DNA from: Phytophthora hibernalis
Taxonomy: Eukaryota > Oomycota > Peronosporomycetes > Peronosporales > Peronosporaceae
Length of the DNA stretch: 64,000 nt
NCBI GenBank assembly: GCA_012656075.1
Contig: JAAKBF010000253.1
Span: 170,840 to 234,839, forward strand
Direction: 5' to 3'
Below, one piece after another: positions 9,715 through 20,340 of this stretch. The notes under the pieces are model-generated. The model saw only the letters and a program-made list of their open reading frames with translations, was not told where the DNA came from and searched no databases. Position numbers and translations under genes: made by a program. The first letter of the stretch is position 1. Each line of letters opens with the position of its first letter.

Positions 9715-12700
9715 TTGCCCGCGGCAAAACACAGTGGCAAGAATTCAAGTGGTCTTTGTTGTTGTGTACGTGGTGCTTCCGTTGTTGCTGCTACGTCGGT
9801 CAAGACCCCTGCTGGTACTGAAATGAAGTGGGTCCTTGATTCGGCGAGTGACGTGCATGTATGCAACAACCGCTCAGTTCTGCACAATATCCGCAAGGAT
9901 CAAGTGCACTTCTTCCTGGGGTACGACGGGAATACAAGGGAGGATGAGGATGTTGGTGAAGTCACTCTGCGGGTGACGAGCAACAAGTCGCCGCATACTG
10001 AACTGATGTTGCCCTTCACGAATGTGTTGCTCTCACCGCAAGCGCCGGACAACTTGCTAAGCCAGGACATGCTGGAGAACGACGGATGGGTTGTGAAGTA
10101 TGGGTTTATCAACTCGCAGCGCGTTTGTTGGCTACGTAAAGAGCATGTTGAGCTGCTGCTGGCGAAGACTAATCATCAATATCGCTTGAAGGCGACGGCT
10201 GCAGTGTATACGGTGCAGAGTGAAGTTCGACAGCAGAGAAGTAACTCGAGAGTACTTTTGGAGCGCAAGAAGGATAGTGGCTCTTAACTTGAACGCTCTG
10301 GGTCACCTCAACCCGCCCGCCTTGCAGCGGATGGTGCGAGACGAGGTCGCTACCGGCATGGGGCTGAGCTGTCTGAGGACATGGATCCACCGTGCTGGTC
10401 GAGTAGAGCATTCGCATGTCATACAAGAAGACTGTGACTCGTCGAGCAACTTGCCCATTCCAGAAGCTGATGAGGGATATGTGCTACGTGAACGAGGTCA
10501 CTTGCGATGGCTATGAACACTTTCAGTTGATACAGGATGAGGCTACTCGCTATCTCTGGGGCTTTATGTTATACCGAAAGGAGAATGCTTCCGCGGTGGT
10601 GCAGGCTCACTTGCAGTGGGTCATAGCGCAGGGAAACAAGGTGGAGGTGTTCAACTCGGACCAAGGCAAGGAGCTCTTCAATAGCAAGTTGAAGATGTTC
10701 CTCCAGGGCAACGGGATCGAGTACACCACGACGAACTCATACAGCCCGGAAGAGAACGGGTTGGTGGAGAGAATGAACGGAGTGGTACTCGCTCATGTCC
10801 GATGTTTGCTGACTGTGGCCAATATGCCGTGGCAACTTTGGGGTGAAGCGTTTGGGTTTGCTATCGAAGTGATGAACATCAGCGGAAACAATGCACTTGA
10901 AGGTGAGACTCCATACTTTCGCCGTTTTGGAGAGCGACCGGACATGACATCGTTGCGGACGTGGGGCTGCATAGCCTTCATCTTCACGCCCAAGGTGTTG
11001 CGAAAGAGCAAGCTGGAAAACCCTGGGAAGCCGGGGTTGTTTGTAGGGTACGCGAAGCATTCAGAGAGCTATCGCATCCTGAACTTGATCACGGGTAACA
11101 TTGTAGAAGTTCGCTCAGTCGAGTTTGAAGAAGACTAGACTGTGGAAGCTTCGTATGTGATCAAGCTAATCTCAAACCACTATGGTCGAGGACGGCATGT
11201 GTTGCCTCCGACCATACCTTACGTGCGACTACCTGTTATGCATCGAGAGACTTCTGGTATGAAGGGCTGCTCTCATGATGATTGTACGGGTCCTTCAAAG
11301 TGTGAACGCTGTGAAGTTCGTGTTGACTGCGGTTATCCTGCTGCTGATGAAGGAAGTGGATCTGCTGCTCTGGCAACGTCAGGTGCGCCTGGTAGCTGGG
11401 CAAGAGGTTCCGACGGAGGCTGCTGCGGCAGTTGCTCTGCCGACATCCGAGGGTGTGCTTCAGCGGGAGCTAACGCTTCTCAACGTGAAGTGTCTGAACG
11501 TGAAAGTGGTTGTAGACTTGCCTAACAGCAGTCAGGATGCAACGGCCAGATCGACGCCGGATCGACAGGCTTCGCCTTCAGTGGGAGACCGCGATAGCGG
11601 TTATTTAGCAGGCAATGAAGTTGATGCTGGTGATGTGGATCATGATGACGGGGGTGTTAGCGTTGGAGACCCTGTCGATCTGTTGGGTCGCATCACGTCG
11701 TAGGAGGGCTTTTTGGACACGAGCAGTGAAGACGACGACGAAGCCGATGGGTGGAGAGGTGAGGCCTCGCGCGCGGCTACATCGTTTCGTCGTTCTTCAC
11801 GTGTTCACCGTCCCAATGTCCGACTGCAGGACTATGAAGTTGAGATTCCTGCGAGTCTAGTGGTGCAAGCTGTGAACTTGCTCATGGAGCCACAGAGTAT
11901 TCAGGAGGCCCTTCAAGCCCCTGGTGGAAAGAAGCATTGGAGAAGGAGTACTCGGACTTAATGCGCAACAACACGTAGGAGCTGGTGGAACGCCCAAAAG
12001 GGGAAGAAGATTCTGACTAGCAAGTGGATCTTCGTGCGGAAGCGGAACCCGAAGGGACAGGTGATCCGCCACCGCACGCGCATTACGATCAAAGGCTGCC
12101 AGCAACAGTACGGGGTGGACTTTTGGGAGACGTACGCTCCCGTGGTCTCGTACGAAGCAGTCAAGTTGGTGTTGCTGTTCGCATTGCAGTACGGTCTGTT
12201 GCGCGAGCACATCGACTTCGTCACGGCATTCTTGAACGGCCCAATCGGGGACGACGTGGAGATTTACATGGATATGCCGGAGTATTTCAACGACGGAAGC
12301 GGTCGTGTGTGTAGGCTACTGAGAAGTCTATATGGTTTAAAACAAGCGCCGTTGATCTGGTACAGGATGCTTGATGAGCACCTGCGCTCATGCGGCTTTA
12401 AGAGGTCGAAGATGGACAATGGTGTGTACTGGCGAGTAGTGGGAGGAAGTCCGATTTTCCTGACTGTCTACGTGGACGATGTTGTCATCGCTGCCAATAC
12501 CGAGAACATCAAGCTTGTCGTGGGTGAGCTTGAACGCAAGTTCAAGATCAAGGACTTGGGGTCCGTGAACTTGTTGTTGGGCATGGAGATCAACTACATC
12601 CCGGGCCAGGCGATGTGGATCTCGCAGCGCGGCTACGTCGAGAAGATTCTGAGCCGGTTTGACATGGACAAGTGCAGAGCGGTGGCCACACCGCAAACCG

Positions 12701-13396
12701 TTGGTGCCTGCAGCTTCTGATGCAGAGGATTTAAATGATGAGAACCTACCATATCGTACTGTTGTGGGATGCCTGCAGTACCTGGTGCAATGCTCTCGTC
12801 CTGAGCTGGCTAACGCCGTGAGAACGTTGGGCAACTACTTGAATAAGTACACGCACGAGAATTTCAGCATGGTCAAGCGGGTCCTGCAGTACTTGCGAGG
12901 TTCCTCGGACTACGGTCTTGTGTGGGAGAAGAAGGAGACGCCGGACTTGCACTTTGTGGCGTTCGCGGACGCTGACCTTGGAAACGAGAAGGATGACCGC
13001 CACTCGATCACAGGGTACGTATTGCAGCTCAACGGCTGTACGTACGCCTACAAGTCGCGCAAACAGTGGATCGTCACAGACGACACGTGCTGCGCCGAGT
13101 TCGTCGCTGCGAGCGAGTGCTCGACAATGATTGTGTAGACGCACAACTTGTGCAAGGAGCTGAAGCTCAAGCGTCACCACCCTACCATGTTTTACCAAGA
13201 CAACCAGGCGACGATCACCGTCCTGACCAAAGGAAACTACAAGACGAAGAGCGTGGACCTGAAGTACCACAAGGTGCGGGACTTTCATGAGCGGGGCGCG
13301 TTCGAAGTGCGTTACTGTCCGTCGACGGAAAACCTCGCCGACATCTTTACGAAGGCGCTCGGTCCTACGTTGTTTCGCAGTTTCGAGAGCGGTTGA
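9715..13396 (+). pseudogene. Copia-1 pol polyprotein
   Basis: Order of parts: protease (WVLDSASDVHVC), gag-pre-integrase (LNALGHLNPPALQRM), integrase core (FNSDQGKELFN, YSPEENGLVERMNG), an acidic linker ending RRSSRVHRPNVRLQDYEV, reverse transcriptase from about 12030 (RHRTRITIKGCQQ, FVTAFLNGPI, SLYGLKQAP, TVYVDDVVIAA), and RNase H (FADADLGNEKDDRHS, YQDNQATITV, LADIFTKALG). Stops or frameshifts lie near 10290, 11138, 11700, 12720 and 13138, so no full polyprotein is made. The reading order and most active-site motifs survive, which suggests a fairly recent insertion or a sequence with many small errors. Confidence 0.9.
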
Positions 13397-13501
13397 ACGT
13401 AGTGCCGTTGCCGCTGGCCATTGCGGATGGCAATGCAGAAGGTCGTGACTAGCTAGTGAGCTAGGAGGAAGACTGCGAGCAAGGCTGACTCGAAGTAGGA
13501 G

Positions 13502-13770
13502 TGTGGAGATGGCGTGTCGAGCTCCGCCAGCTCACAGCTTACCACCATGAGGTTGAAGTTGCCTGTGATCAGTCTCAATAGTCGATTGACTATTTGTATA
13601 CGACAGGTAGTTCACTGCATGTCTAACTACCAGAGGAGGTTGTCACCTGCGAGGTTTCCTCCTCAATCCCAAATCTTCTCCGTGGGAACTAAGTGTCTTC
13701 CTTTCTGGTCTTCTCCACTCAAAGGTCGCTCGCTCCTATCTGCCTGCATCTTCACACTCCAAGCAGCCAA
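13502..13770 (+). repeat. Copia-1 3' LTR (right end approximate)
   Basis: Starts tgtggag straight after a purine-rich tract (cgaagtaggag). It shares cgagctccgc and the block gaggttgtcacctgcgaggt with the Copia-2 LTR (gggttgtcgcctgcgaggt). The right border is not certain: coding sequence of another gene resumes by about 13790. No partner LTR is present upstream. Confidence 0.6.
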
Positions 13771-13789
13771 AGGAGCACTGTCCTGGCCC

Positions 13790-14130
13790 TGTATGAGGAG
13801 TCTCGCGTGGAAAGTGTGGCTAGACTACATTCCTGCAGACGTGCCGTTTAGTCAGTGGAGCGCGATCGCTAGTGACAAGCGACAACGCTATGAGAGTGAA
13901 CGACGCAACCATCGGTTGTTCCAAGATCTGCTTGATGGGAAGCAGAGTCCTGAGGAATTCCTTGTGGAGTGTGAAACCTCGTCAGATAATCTGTTGGACA
14001 GCCTTTTCAAGGACGTACGCCGGACGCGTGGAGATAAGGACTACTTTCAAGACCAAGTTGTTCAGTGTCTGATGATTCGAGTGTTGTACGTTTATTCTGC
14101 CACGCACTCGGTGTTACCTCCGTTGATTGC
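13790..14130 (+). pseudogene. TBC-domain Rab GTPase-activating protein remnant
   Basis: The frame reads RSLAWKVWLDYIPADVPFSQW, KRQRYE and, further on, LFKDVRRTRGDKDYFQ. These match the start of a TBC domain (LR-LAW-LL-YLP, then the KDV-RT-PD-FF box). TBC proteins switch off Rab GTPases in membrane traffic. Only the first third of the domain is present, and the Arg/Gln catalytic fingers further on are missing. The 5' part of the gene is replaced by the Copia-1 LTR, and the 3' side runs into unassigned sequence. The family assignment is good, but which TBC protein it came from cannot be said. Confidence 0.6.
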
Positions 14131-14143
14131 GCCCATTGCTTAG

Positions 14144-14484
14144 GAAAGATACTAGAAGGTTTTGAGGTTTACGGTATTTTACTACGATAGTTTACGGCAA
14201 GTGGCAGTTAGCCACGTACGGTCCCGAGGCACACAGCGCCACGGCGTCCGCGAAACTAACTACTCAATTCACTTTTCAATTTGCCTTTTAAGGATAAAAG
14301 CTTCCTCCCATCGCTACGTCACACTCGGAGATTTCGTTCAACCAGGGCAGGGGGTTGCCTAATCATTGTGCCATCAACAATGAGTGCTGTCTCGCAACCT
14401 GTATCTAGTCCATAGCAACAGGAGATGCCGATCTGTTCTGGGCTACCTGCTCAAGAAATAAGGACAAACGATTGAGCACCGCGT
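14144..14484. other. No recognisable gene
   Basis: About 340 bp between the TBC remnant and an ankyrin remnant. I see no conserved protein motif, no terminal repeat and no RNA gene. Confidence 0.5.
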
Positions 14485-14700
14485 GTGAATGGAGGACGTG
14501 GACGCGAATGCAACACTCGATGCGAGTGGAAGAACACCGTTCATGGGTATGAATGGCCACGTGAATGGGATGCGATACTTGCTAGAACATGGAGTGGAGA
14601 TGGAGAAGGAGGACACGGATGGTTCAACAGCGTTGCTGTATCAATAAACTATTCGTTAGGTCTGGTGAAGCTGCTGGTGACGGAAAATAAAGGGAAACTT
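14485..14700 (+). pseudogene. Ankyrin-repeat gene fragment
   Basis: From an ATG in the context gtgaatggaggac, one frame reads DASGRTPFMGMNGHVNGMR, then YLLEHGVEMEKEDTDGSTAL and, after a TAA, LGLVKLLVTENKG. This is two or three ankyrin units in the style of the ankyrin-kinase genes nearby but on the opposite strand. It joins a Copia reverse transcriptase fragment near 14700. Confidence 0.6.
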
Positions 14701-14960
14701 GTTCCACTAACACTAGGCATGAAGGTATTGCAGAATAAGTGGGGTGTTGCGAGTGAAGTTTCGTACAGACGGATCCATTGAGCGCTATAAGGCCCGACTA
14801 GTGCTAAAGGGCTACTTGCAAGGGTGTGGCGTCGATTATTTGGAGGGTTTGCACCCGTTTTCGCTTTGAATCACTGAGACTCTTGTTAGCTTATGGAGCT
14901 ATGTTGGACTGCGAAATCGAGAAAATGGACGCCACGACGGCATTTTAGATGGAGCGCTTG
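14700..14960 (+). pseudogene. Copia reverse transcriptase N-terminal fragment
   Basis: One frame-shifted stretch contains FRTDGSIERYKARLVLKGY, GVDYLEGFAPVF and EIEKMDATTAFL, the start of a Ty1/copia reverse transcriptase. It ends abruptly. It is from a different lineage from Copia-1 and Copia-2, whose equivalent reads RHRTRITIKGCQQ. Confidence 0.75.
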
Positions 14961-15190
14961 ACGAAGTTGTGCCCCGCGTCGGCGCGCGAAGATAACGGAA
15001 ACGCAGCACCTCCATTGGGATTATGCTGGTCTGAATAACGGAGCTCTATGCCTGACTGGTCGCAAAGAGGCAGAAAATATCGAAGGGATAAAAGCTAGAT
15101 TTAGGGTTGAAGATTCGTCTTCGCGACCTTTCGGAATCGGAATAGAGAGGGGATGAGAGATGGCTACATTTGAAATGGCTACATGTTGGT

Positions 15191-16975
15191 CTAGGCTGTA
15201 TCAGGCAACAGCACTTCGAGTGTCGAGCGTCCGATCCAGAGCAGTGCCGGGTCTTCACGAACGAGAACGAATTTGTCGAGTTGGTCCTCAAAACCGAGAG
15301 CTAGTAGAAATGCGAGACATTCAGGGAACTTGGCGACTTGATCGTCGAAAAGGCGATTGGCTTTCCGGATGGAGCGGAACTTGGCATCGGGGTGGGAGAT
15401 GATGTTGGACACGATCTTGTGGAGCAAGGAGGCAGCCTTGGAGATGTCGGAGCTGTAGTGAGCATGGAGGTGCTGCACTGCGTCATGGATTCGACGCTCA
15501 CGATCGCCTGTAACGGTAAAGTGTCAGTAGGGACTCAAAAGTTGATTTGAGATCGACAATGGACGTACTCATGGCCAACGTGGCAACTTCTTCGTCGACA
15601 GTTTTCTCGTGAACCAGAGGTTGCTGTTTACGACAATTAAACATTAGCATTGCACTTTGGACATTAACGCAACGGTGTATCTTACCGTAAGCTCAGCCAC
15701 TTCATCATCGGCTTCTGTCATCTCAACATCTTCAGATACCGGTATTTCAGCAGCAACAGGTTGTTGGTCTTCTTTCCCGGGTTGAGTTAGGTCGATCGGC
15801 CCTTGTTGCTCTGGGGTAGATACAGGTACGGAGGCACTCTTTTTTGTGGCACAATGTACAACAGGCGGCTAGTTCCAGCAGACCCGCCGCCCAATCGGTT
15901 GCCGCTGGAGCTGCTATTCTCCGATTCAACTCCGTCGAACATCGCTGCTCGAGAACCGCCAACGGATGCTCCATGAGAGCTGGTCCAGTCCAGCTCATTG
16001 CACTCCTTCTCCACTTGCCGCATCAGTTGGTAAAACTTGGAATCGTGATCTGAGTGAACCTACAAACAGACCAGAAAATGTAACTACCTGTCCAACTTTC
16101 AACGACCTGTAGGTGAGCTCACGTTGTGCGAAAGCTCGTGAAACAACACCTTCTTGATGCTGATATTGAAAACCAACATACCGTTAGCATATTATCCACC
16201 CCAGCAACTCTTTGGTACTCGCCTCAAAAATTTGCGGAATCCAAGTAAATCATCCGTTCGCAGTCGAAGCAAGATCTTCTGACCTTTATTCTGGTTCAGA
16301 CCCAGTACACACAGGATCCACTCCCACCTTCCCGTCCGGCGGCATCTCGGCCAAAACCCCAACACTCCATCTAAAAACCACATCGTCAGCAAAAAGCACA
16401 CCAATCACTCTTTCACTCCACGTACTTGTGCTTCTCCATAACAGCCAGAATGCCTCGATTATTGGCCAACTTGTTCAAAATCTCTCGTGCTTTCTCCACA
16501 TCAGCAAAGTTCGGCAGTGGCTCAATAGCATGGAAACGGTAGCTTGTAGACTGCGTCCTTGGCCTGTGTAACCCCTGGTTACGCTTGGAAATGTCCACTA
16601 CTCGTCGTCTCTCCTGGTAATAGTGACATCCAGTCAGCAAAGTTCTTATCTGAAAAAATGGTCCACTCACCTGATCTGTGACTCCCTCTGTATAGCGACC
16701 TGCGTCTGCTTCATGTCCTGAATTTGAGCCGTCGACGCGCCCACCATCAGCAGCAAAGGCGACGCGTCATCGCTACAGTCGCAAATGTCCGTCAACAGCC
16801 TGGAGACGTCACTGCAGTCGAGACGACGGCGATTCTGGAACAACCGCTGGGCATCTGGTTGAATGTCCACAAGACGCAAAATTTGCACTTGCAACTCGCC
16901 AATTGTAGAGGAAGAGGAGATGGACAGAGCGTGGGTCTGTCCTTTGAAGGAAATCCGGAGACACGTCATGGACAT
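15191..16975 (-). pseudogene. UBL-WLM-PUB metalloprotease, copy 2 (frameshifted)
   Basis: Second copy of the gene at 1-1543, with the same exon plan and start Met at 16975. It supplies the C terminus missing from copy 1. The PUB domain at 15478-15191 reads SLLHKIVSNIISHPDAKFRS, then FLLALGFEDQLDKFV, ending LEVLLPDTA; PUB domains bind the tail of p97/Cdc48. Three small differences from copy 1 break it: six T's at 15840-15845 where copy 1 has five; loss of a CA pair at about 16305-16312 in the WLM exon; and loss of one C at 16611-16614 beside the exon-2 acceptor. With the copy-1 splice sites the reading frame is lost at exon 2. The upstream regions remain similar, so it may still be transcribed. 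Confidence 0.85.
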
Positions 16976-17180
16976 GTGGACAATTTGACAATGATCCTGT
17001 TGGTTGAATACGCGAGATTATTCCAGCTACGCGCAGTGTTGGGGATGTACAGACTGAACGACAGTCTCCAGACGGTGGAAATAAATAATCACGTAATCTA
17101 TTTTCCACCCAATCACAGCACGATTTCATTCTCATTGGATTAAAGTTAGCCATATCTGAAGTTGAAGTGACAGTTGAAGT
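15435..17180. repeat. Segmental direct repeat, unit 2
   Basis: Partner of 1-1770, same orientation. The gene order metalloprotease then ankyrin-kinase 3' tail recurs in both places (1-3.1 kb and 15.2-20.0 kb), so the original duplication was probably longer than the repeat still visible, with different inserts accumulated between. Confidence 0.9.
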
Positions 17181-17455
17181 ATTTTCTCTGCCAACAATGA
17201 GCTAGTTGTGTTGAATACGCGTTCAACGTCTTCAAGATTATTCCTGTCGTAATCTGTTTTCCACCCAATCACATGCAGACAACGTTTGGATGACACTTGG
17301 TCAAACATGGCTACATCTGACGATGTAACCAATTTGGTTATTGTGACTTTCATTCGAATTTGTGAGAATAGCGGAGAATCGGTTTCAAATCGATTCGTGC
17401 GATGTTGAGCCAATCAGAAGTCACCAATTGACTGCCAACTCAGACAAGCAACCCA
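17181..17455. other. Upstream region, no gene seen
   Basis: Continuation of the sequence upstream of metalloprotease copy 2. It contains a local near-repeat of gttgaatacgcg and ccacccaatcaca. No reading frame of note. Confidence 0.4.
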
Positions 17456-17460
17456 CGACG

Positions 17461-18558
17461 ATGGCAAGCATTCAGCAGGTGACCAATGGGCGCCACGCGT
17501 CGACAAATAGCATCATGCATGCCTTCTACGGCAACTTCTTCTTGGGCATGTCTAAACATCGAATGGCGACGCTCTACAACAAGCACATCAACACGATTTC
17601 GAACTAGAACCAACGCTTTAAGACCGACAACGATTACCAGCGACGCTCTACAAAGTGGAACGGTCAACTTACGGCAGATTAGCGAAAGTGGCTCCTGGAC
17701 TTCTACACAAGGCACTCGGTTGTATTTCTCGATGAAGCGAAGGATTCGATTGAACACAAAGTCACACGATTAATTTCGATCTCAACTGCGTGGAGAGCAC
17801 TGCGGCAGGATGGGCTCACATGGAAGGTTCTTGGTCAACCGGCGATGAACATTAAGACCAGCGATATTATACGCTTCACGCTGGAGCTGAACTTGATCAA
17901 GTGGTGCCAAATGAACATCCAGTTCATCGGTGTAGTCAATTTTGACAACAGGGACATGCTGGACTCGCATGATTACTGTTTGAACTCGCGTTTCGTGGCG
18001 CTTTCAATCGGAAGGCACGAGTGTCGATGCTGTGCTTCATCTCTGTGGATGGCCTCGTGGAAACATTCCACAAGGATGGGACGTTTGACCGCTCCAAGCT
18101 CGTCGAGTGCTGCCGAGTGCATGCCCATTCGCAGAAGACTGTGCACCAGTACCCACAATGAGGTTCCGTGGGGATTGTGGACGGTGCCAAGATCCATTGT
18201 CACCTTGATACTACCTGCGGTCTCTGGGGATTATTCCTATTTTGCTTCCTGCATACTGCCCATTCTACAATCCCATCGAGCTCCTCTGTGGTTTGTTCAA
18301 GAAAGCATTAAAGCGGCAGTACGGCGAAGGGTACAAGCAAACCAAGCCGTACTCATTGCAAATGTGCTCGAGCAGTTCCAAGATTTCGACATGACCAAGA
18401 TTTTCGAGCACTCCGGATGGAGTGTAACCGGTGAGTTTGACCCTATGTCGGCCCTTGGAGATGAGTACGTGAGCACATCGCGAGCTGATCAATTCGTCGT
18501 GAACGACTTGCTGGCGGTTCCGGAGCGAGGTGATCCTGATTGCGACAACGAGGGATGA
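17461..18558 (+). pseudogene. DDE-superfamily (IS630/Tc1-like) transposase relic
   Basis: The start MASIQQVTNGRHAS is followed by a helix-turn-helix-like part (TLYNKHINTI, LDFYTRHSVVFLDEAK, STAWRALRQDGLTWKVL). The catalytic core is readable in shifting frames: NFDNRDML for the first Asp, KARVSMLCFISVDGLVETF, IVDGAKIHCH for the second Asp, and YCPFYNPIELLCGLFKKAL for the Glu. The order and spacing fit the DDE_3 type of transposase widespread in oomycetes. At least three frameshifts are present, and I found no terminal inverted repeats around it. It ends at TGA 18558 after an acidic tail. Confidence 0.75.
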
Positions 18559-18679
18559 AGATTGAAGAGATACGTGCTTAGATTTCGAGCTTGTCGCTGA
18601 TCAAGAACCAGTTCTGTTAGGCATGATCGACGTCCTCTTGATTCGGAATGGCCGCAAGCGCGGACGTGACCTCTGTGCT

Positions 18680-19726
18680 ATCTCATTGTATCACCTCATA
18701 TTTACCCATTGCCTCGATCACATCCATATGATTCTCCAGAATTTCGTTCATGGACACGATGGCAGTATGCAGCACTTGAACCGTTTGACCGAAGTGCTTG
18801 ATTTTCGCATACATGCCTTGTACGACTTTCTTTGCCATCACTACGCTGCGCTGTACACGCTGTAAGTATTGATCGCTTGCGTTTGACGCAGCCTGAACAG
18901 AGTCGCACGATTTGGTGGCAGCAATTCGGCGATTTCTCGCTCGTGCTGCATTCTTGGTTTCTTGAGAACGAATAACGCCCATATACGCCATGACATATCC
19001 TGTGCAGTGAACGTAGCGCCTCATTTTCATTCAGTGAACTAATCATGAGTTGGTGAAGTTCTTCTGTCGCAGCACCTCCACGATCGGTTGCGGCTGGACT
19101 AATGCACTGGTCTTCAAAGTCTGCAAGCTGGACAACGGTCGCTATCTCGTTGCCGTACTTGTAGACAGAGAGCAAGACTGTTTCGTGCTGTTTTTCAACA
19201 GATATCGACGATCTTTCGCACTTGTCAATGGATCCGGCATCTTGGTGTTCATCCTCATGGAAGTGTACTTCTCGAACATCTCTATTTCCGGGTCATGCTC
19301 ATCAACTACACATACTGATGGTGTTTCAGTCAGAACAACTAATGGCTTCAACTCGCCCTGGATGATGTCCCAAAGCTTGGTTTTCCCCTTGTCCCATGTG
19401 TCGAATTGAACTCCGTGCGTGCCCATCCGCCCTGACGATGAAAGGCGCTGGTTGACCGTGTTCTTCAATCGTACATCGACTGAGAGTTTGATCAACGGAC
19501 CATGCAAAGAAACCGTTTCTCGCAGCAGTTCAAGACATGGACTTCGCCTCTGGTACGGCGAGGGACGAAGATTGAGGCCTTGTGCTGCACGGTCTTGGGT
19601 GGGTGTGTTGGTATCGAGGGAAACGCGTCGAGGAGAGCTGCACCGGACCGGGGTTGCTACGTTCATTGCCAGGTATGCGACCTCTGATTGGTCAAAACCC
19701 GAATGTAATCGATTCAGAAAACTCAT
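18680..19726 (-). pseudogene. Unidentified protein gene with helical C terminus
   Basis: Reads leftwards from ATG 19726 (MSFLNRLHSGFDQSE). The first 580 bases are open (WDKGKTKLWDIIQGELKPL, SVCVVDEHDPEIEMFEKY). A frameshift near 19150 leads into EIATVVQLADFEDQCISPA, and another near 19030 into a helical segment (NASDQYLQRVQRSVVMAKK, VQVLHTAIVSMNEILENH) ending at about 18683. I do not recognise the family. The C-terminal heptad-like pattern suggests a coiled coil. It lies upstream of a remnant of the ankyrin-kinase gene and downstream of a transposase relic. Confidence 0.45.
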
Positions 19727-19863
19727 TTCCCTCCCGGTTCTACAAATTGGGGCGAAAACGACAATACCAAACGGAACAGAAATGTTTTTTTCTTCGAGCT
19801 ACCAATTACTACATGTACATGTAGACCGGATCAGGTCGTCCTCAAGATGTCCCCACAGCATCC

Positions 19864-20032
19864 TCATTCACCCGCCTTGAGAGATTGTAACATTGTCAAA
19901 CTCTTGGCCTTCCATTGGTGCACTTCACCGCTCGGGCTAATGAAATACTCGGCCAGCACAAGATCGATACGTCGATGAAGCGAGAAGACTCGGAAAACAA
20001 ACTTCACGCTGGCTATGTACGATAGTTGCTCC
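19864..20032 (-). pseudogene. C-terminal tail of an ankyrin-kinase gene, copy B
   Basis: Same coding tail as the end of copy A: FSLHRRIDLVLAEYF then SPSGEVHQWKAKSL, stop at 19864. The gene is cut at 20032 by the 5' LTR of Copia-2, so only the last 55 codons or so remain. The 3' untranslated sequence (accaaacggaacagaaatg) is shared with copy C on the far side of Copia-2. Confidence 0.75.
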
Positions 20033-20328
20033 TGTCGGCGCTAGCAGTAGCAGCACGAGCTCCGCTGTTTGGCAGAACCACCAAGGATGACTTAACGTTA
20101 GCTTTAGTATAGTTCCCATCGTTAGAACTATTGAATCACGGTCATACTGAGGCTAGTATACTATAGTATAGTTTAACCAAGAGGGGTTGTCGCCTGCGAG
20201 GTTTTCTCCTCCTCAATCACATTATTTCCGTGGGCAAGCCAAGTAGTGTTCCTGCGTTCGTGTCTAGTGCTTCCTTGGCATTGACACTAAGCTGTCGCTA
20301 GTGCTCAGCCTCACTGCTCAAACCTTCA
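20033..20328 (+). repeat. Copia-2 5' LTR
   Basis: 296 bp beginning tgtcggcgctag and ending ccttca. Nearly identical to 25656-25951, with only a few substitutions in the bases compared. Contains a self-similar stretch agtatactatagtatag. Confidence 0.93.
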
Positions 20329-20340
20329 GGTTATGAGCCC
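20329..20340 (+). promoter_or_regulatory. Primer-binding site, initiator tRNA-Met anticodon arm
   Basis: ggttatgagccc follows the LTR directly. Its complement, gggctcataacc, resembles the anticodon stem-loop of initiator tRNA-Met (CAT anticodon) rather than a tRNA 3' end. Half-tRNA priming of this kind is known for Drosophila copia and yeast Ty5. The assignment rests on family knowledge plus the visible CAT-containing loop. Confidence 0.6.

Larger units (their letters stand above)
9700..13770 (+). mobile_element. Copia-1, 5'-truncated
   Basis: A plus-strand Ty1/copia element lacking its 5' LTR and most of gag. It begins inside the gag-protease region at about 9700, where the older minus-strand Copia fragment ends, and finishes in an LTR-like stretch from 13502. 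The polyprotein order protease-integrase-RT-RNase H is that of Ty1/copia. It is related to Copia-2 at 20-26 kb. Confidence 0.85.

Noticed and set aside
20171..20300. Solo promoter or riboswitch-like structure in agtatactatagtatag
   Set aside because: It lies within both Copia-2 LTRs and is explained as part of the LTR.
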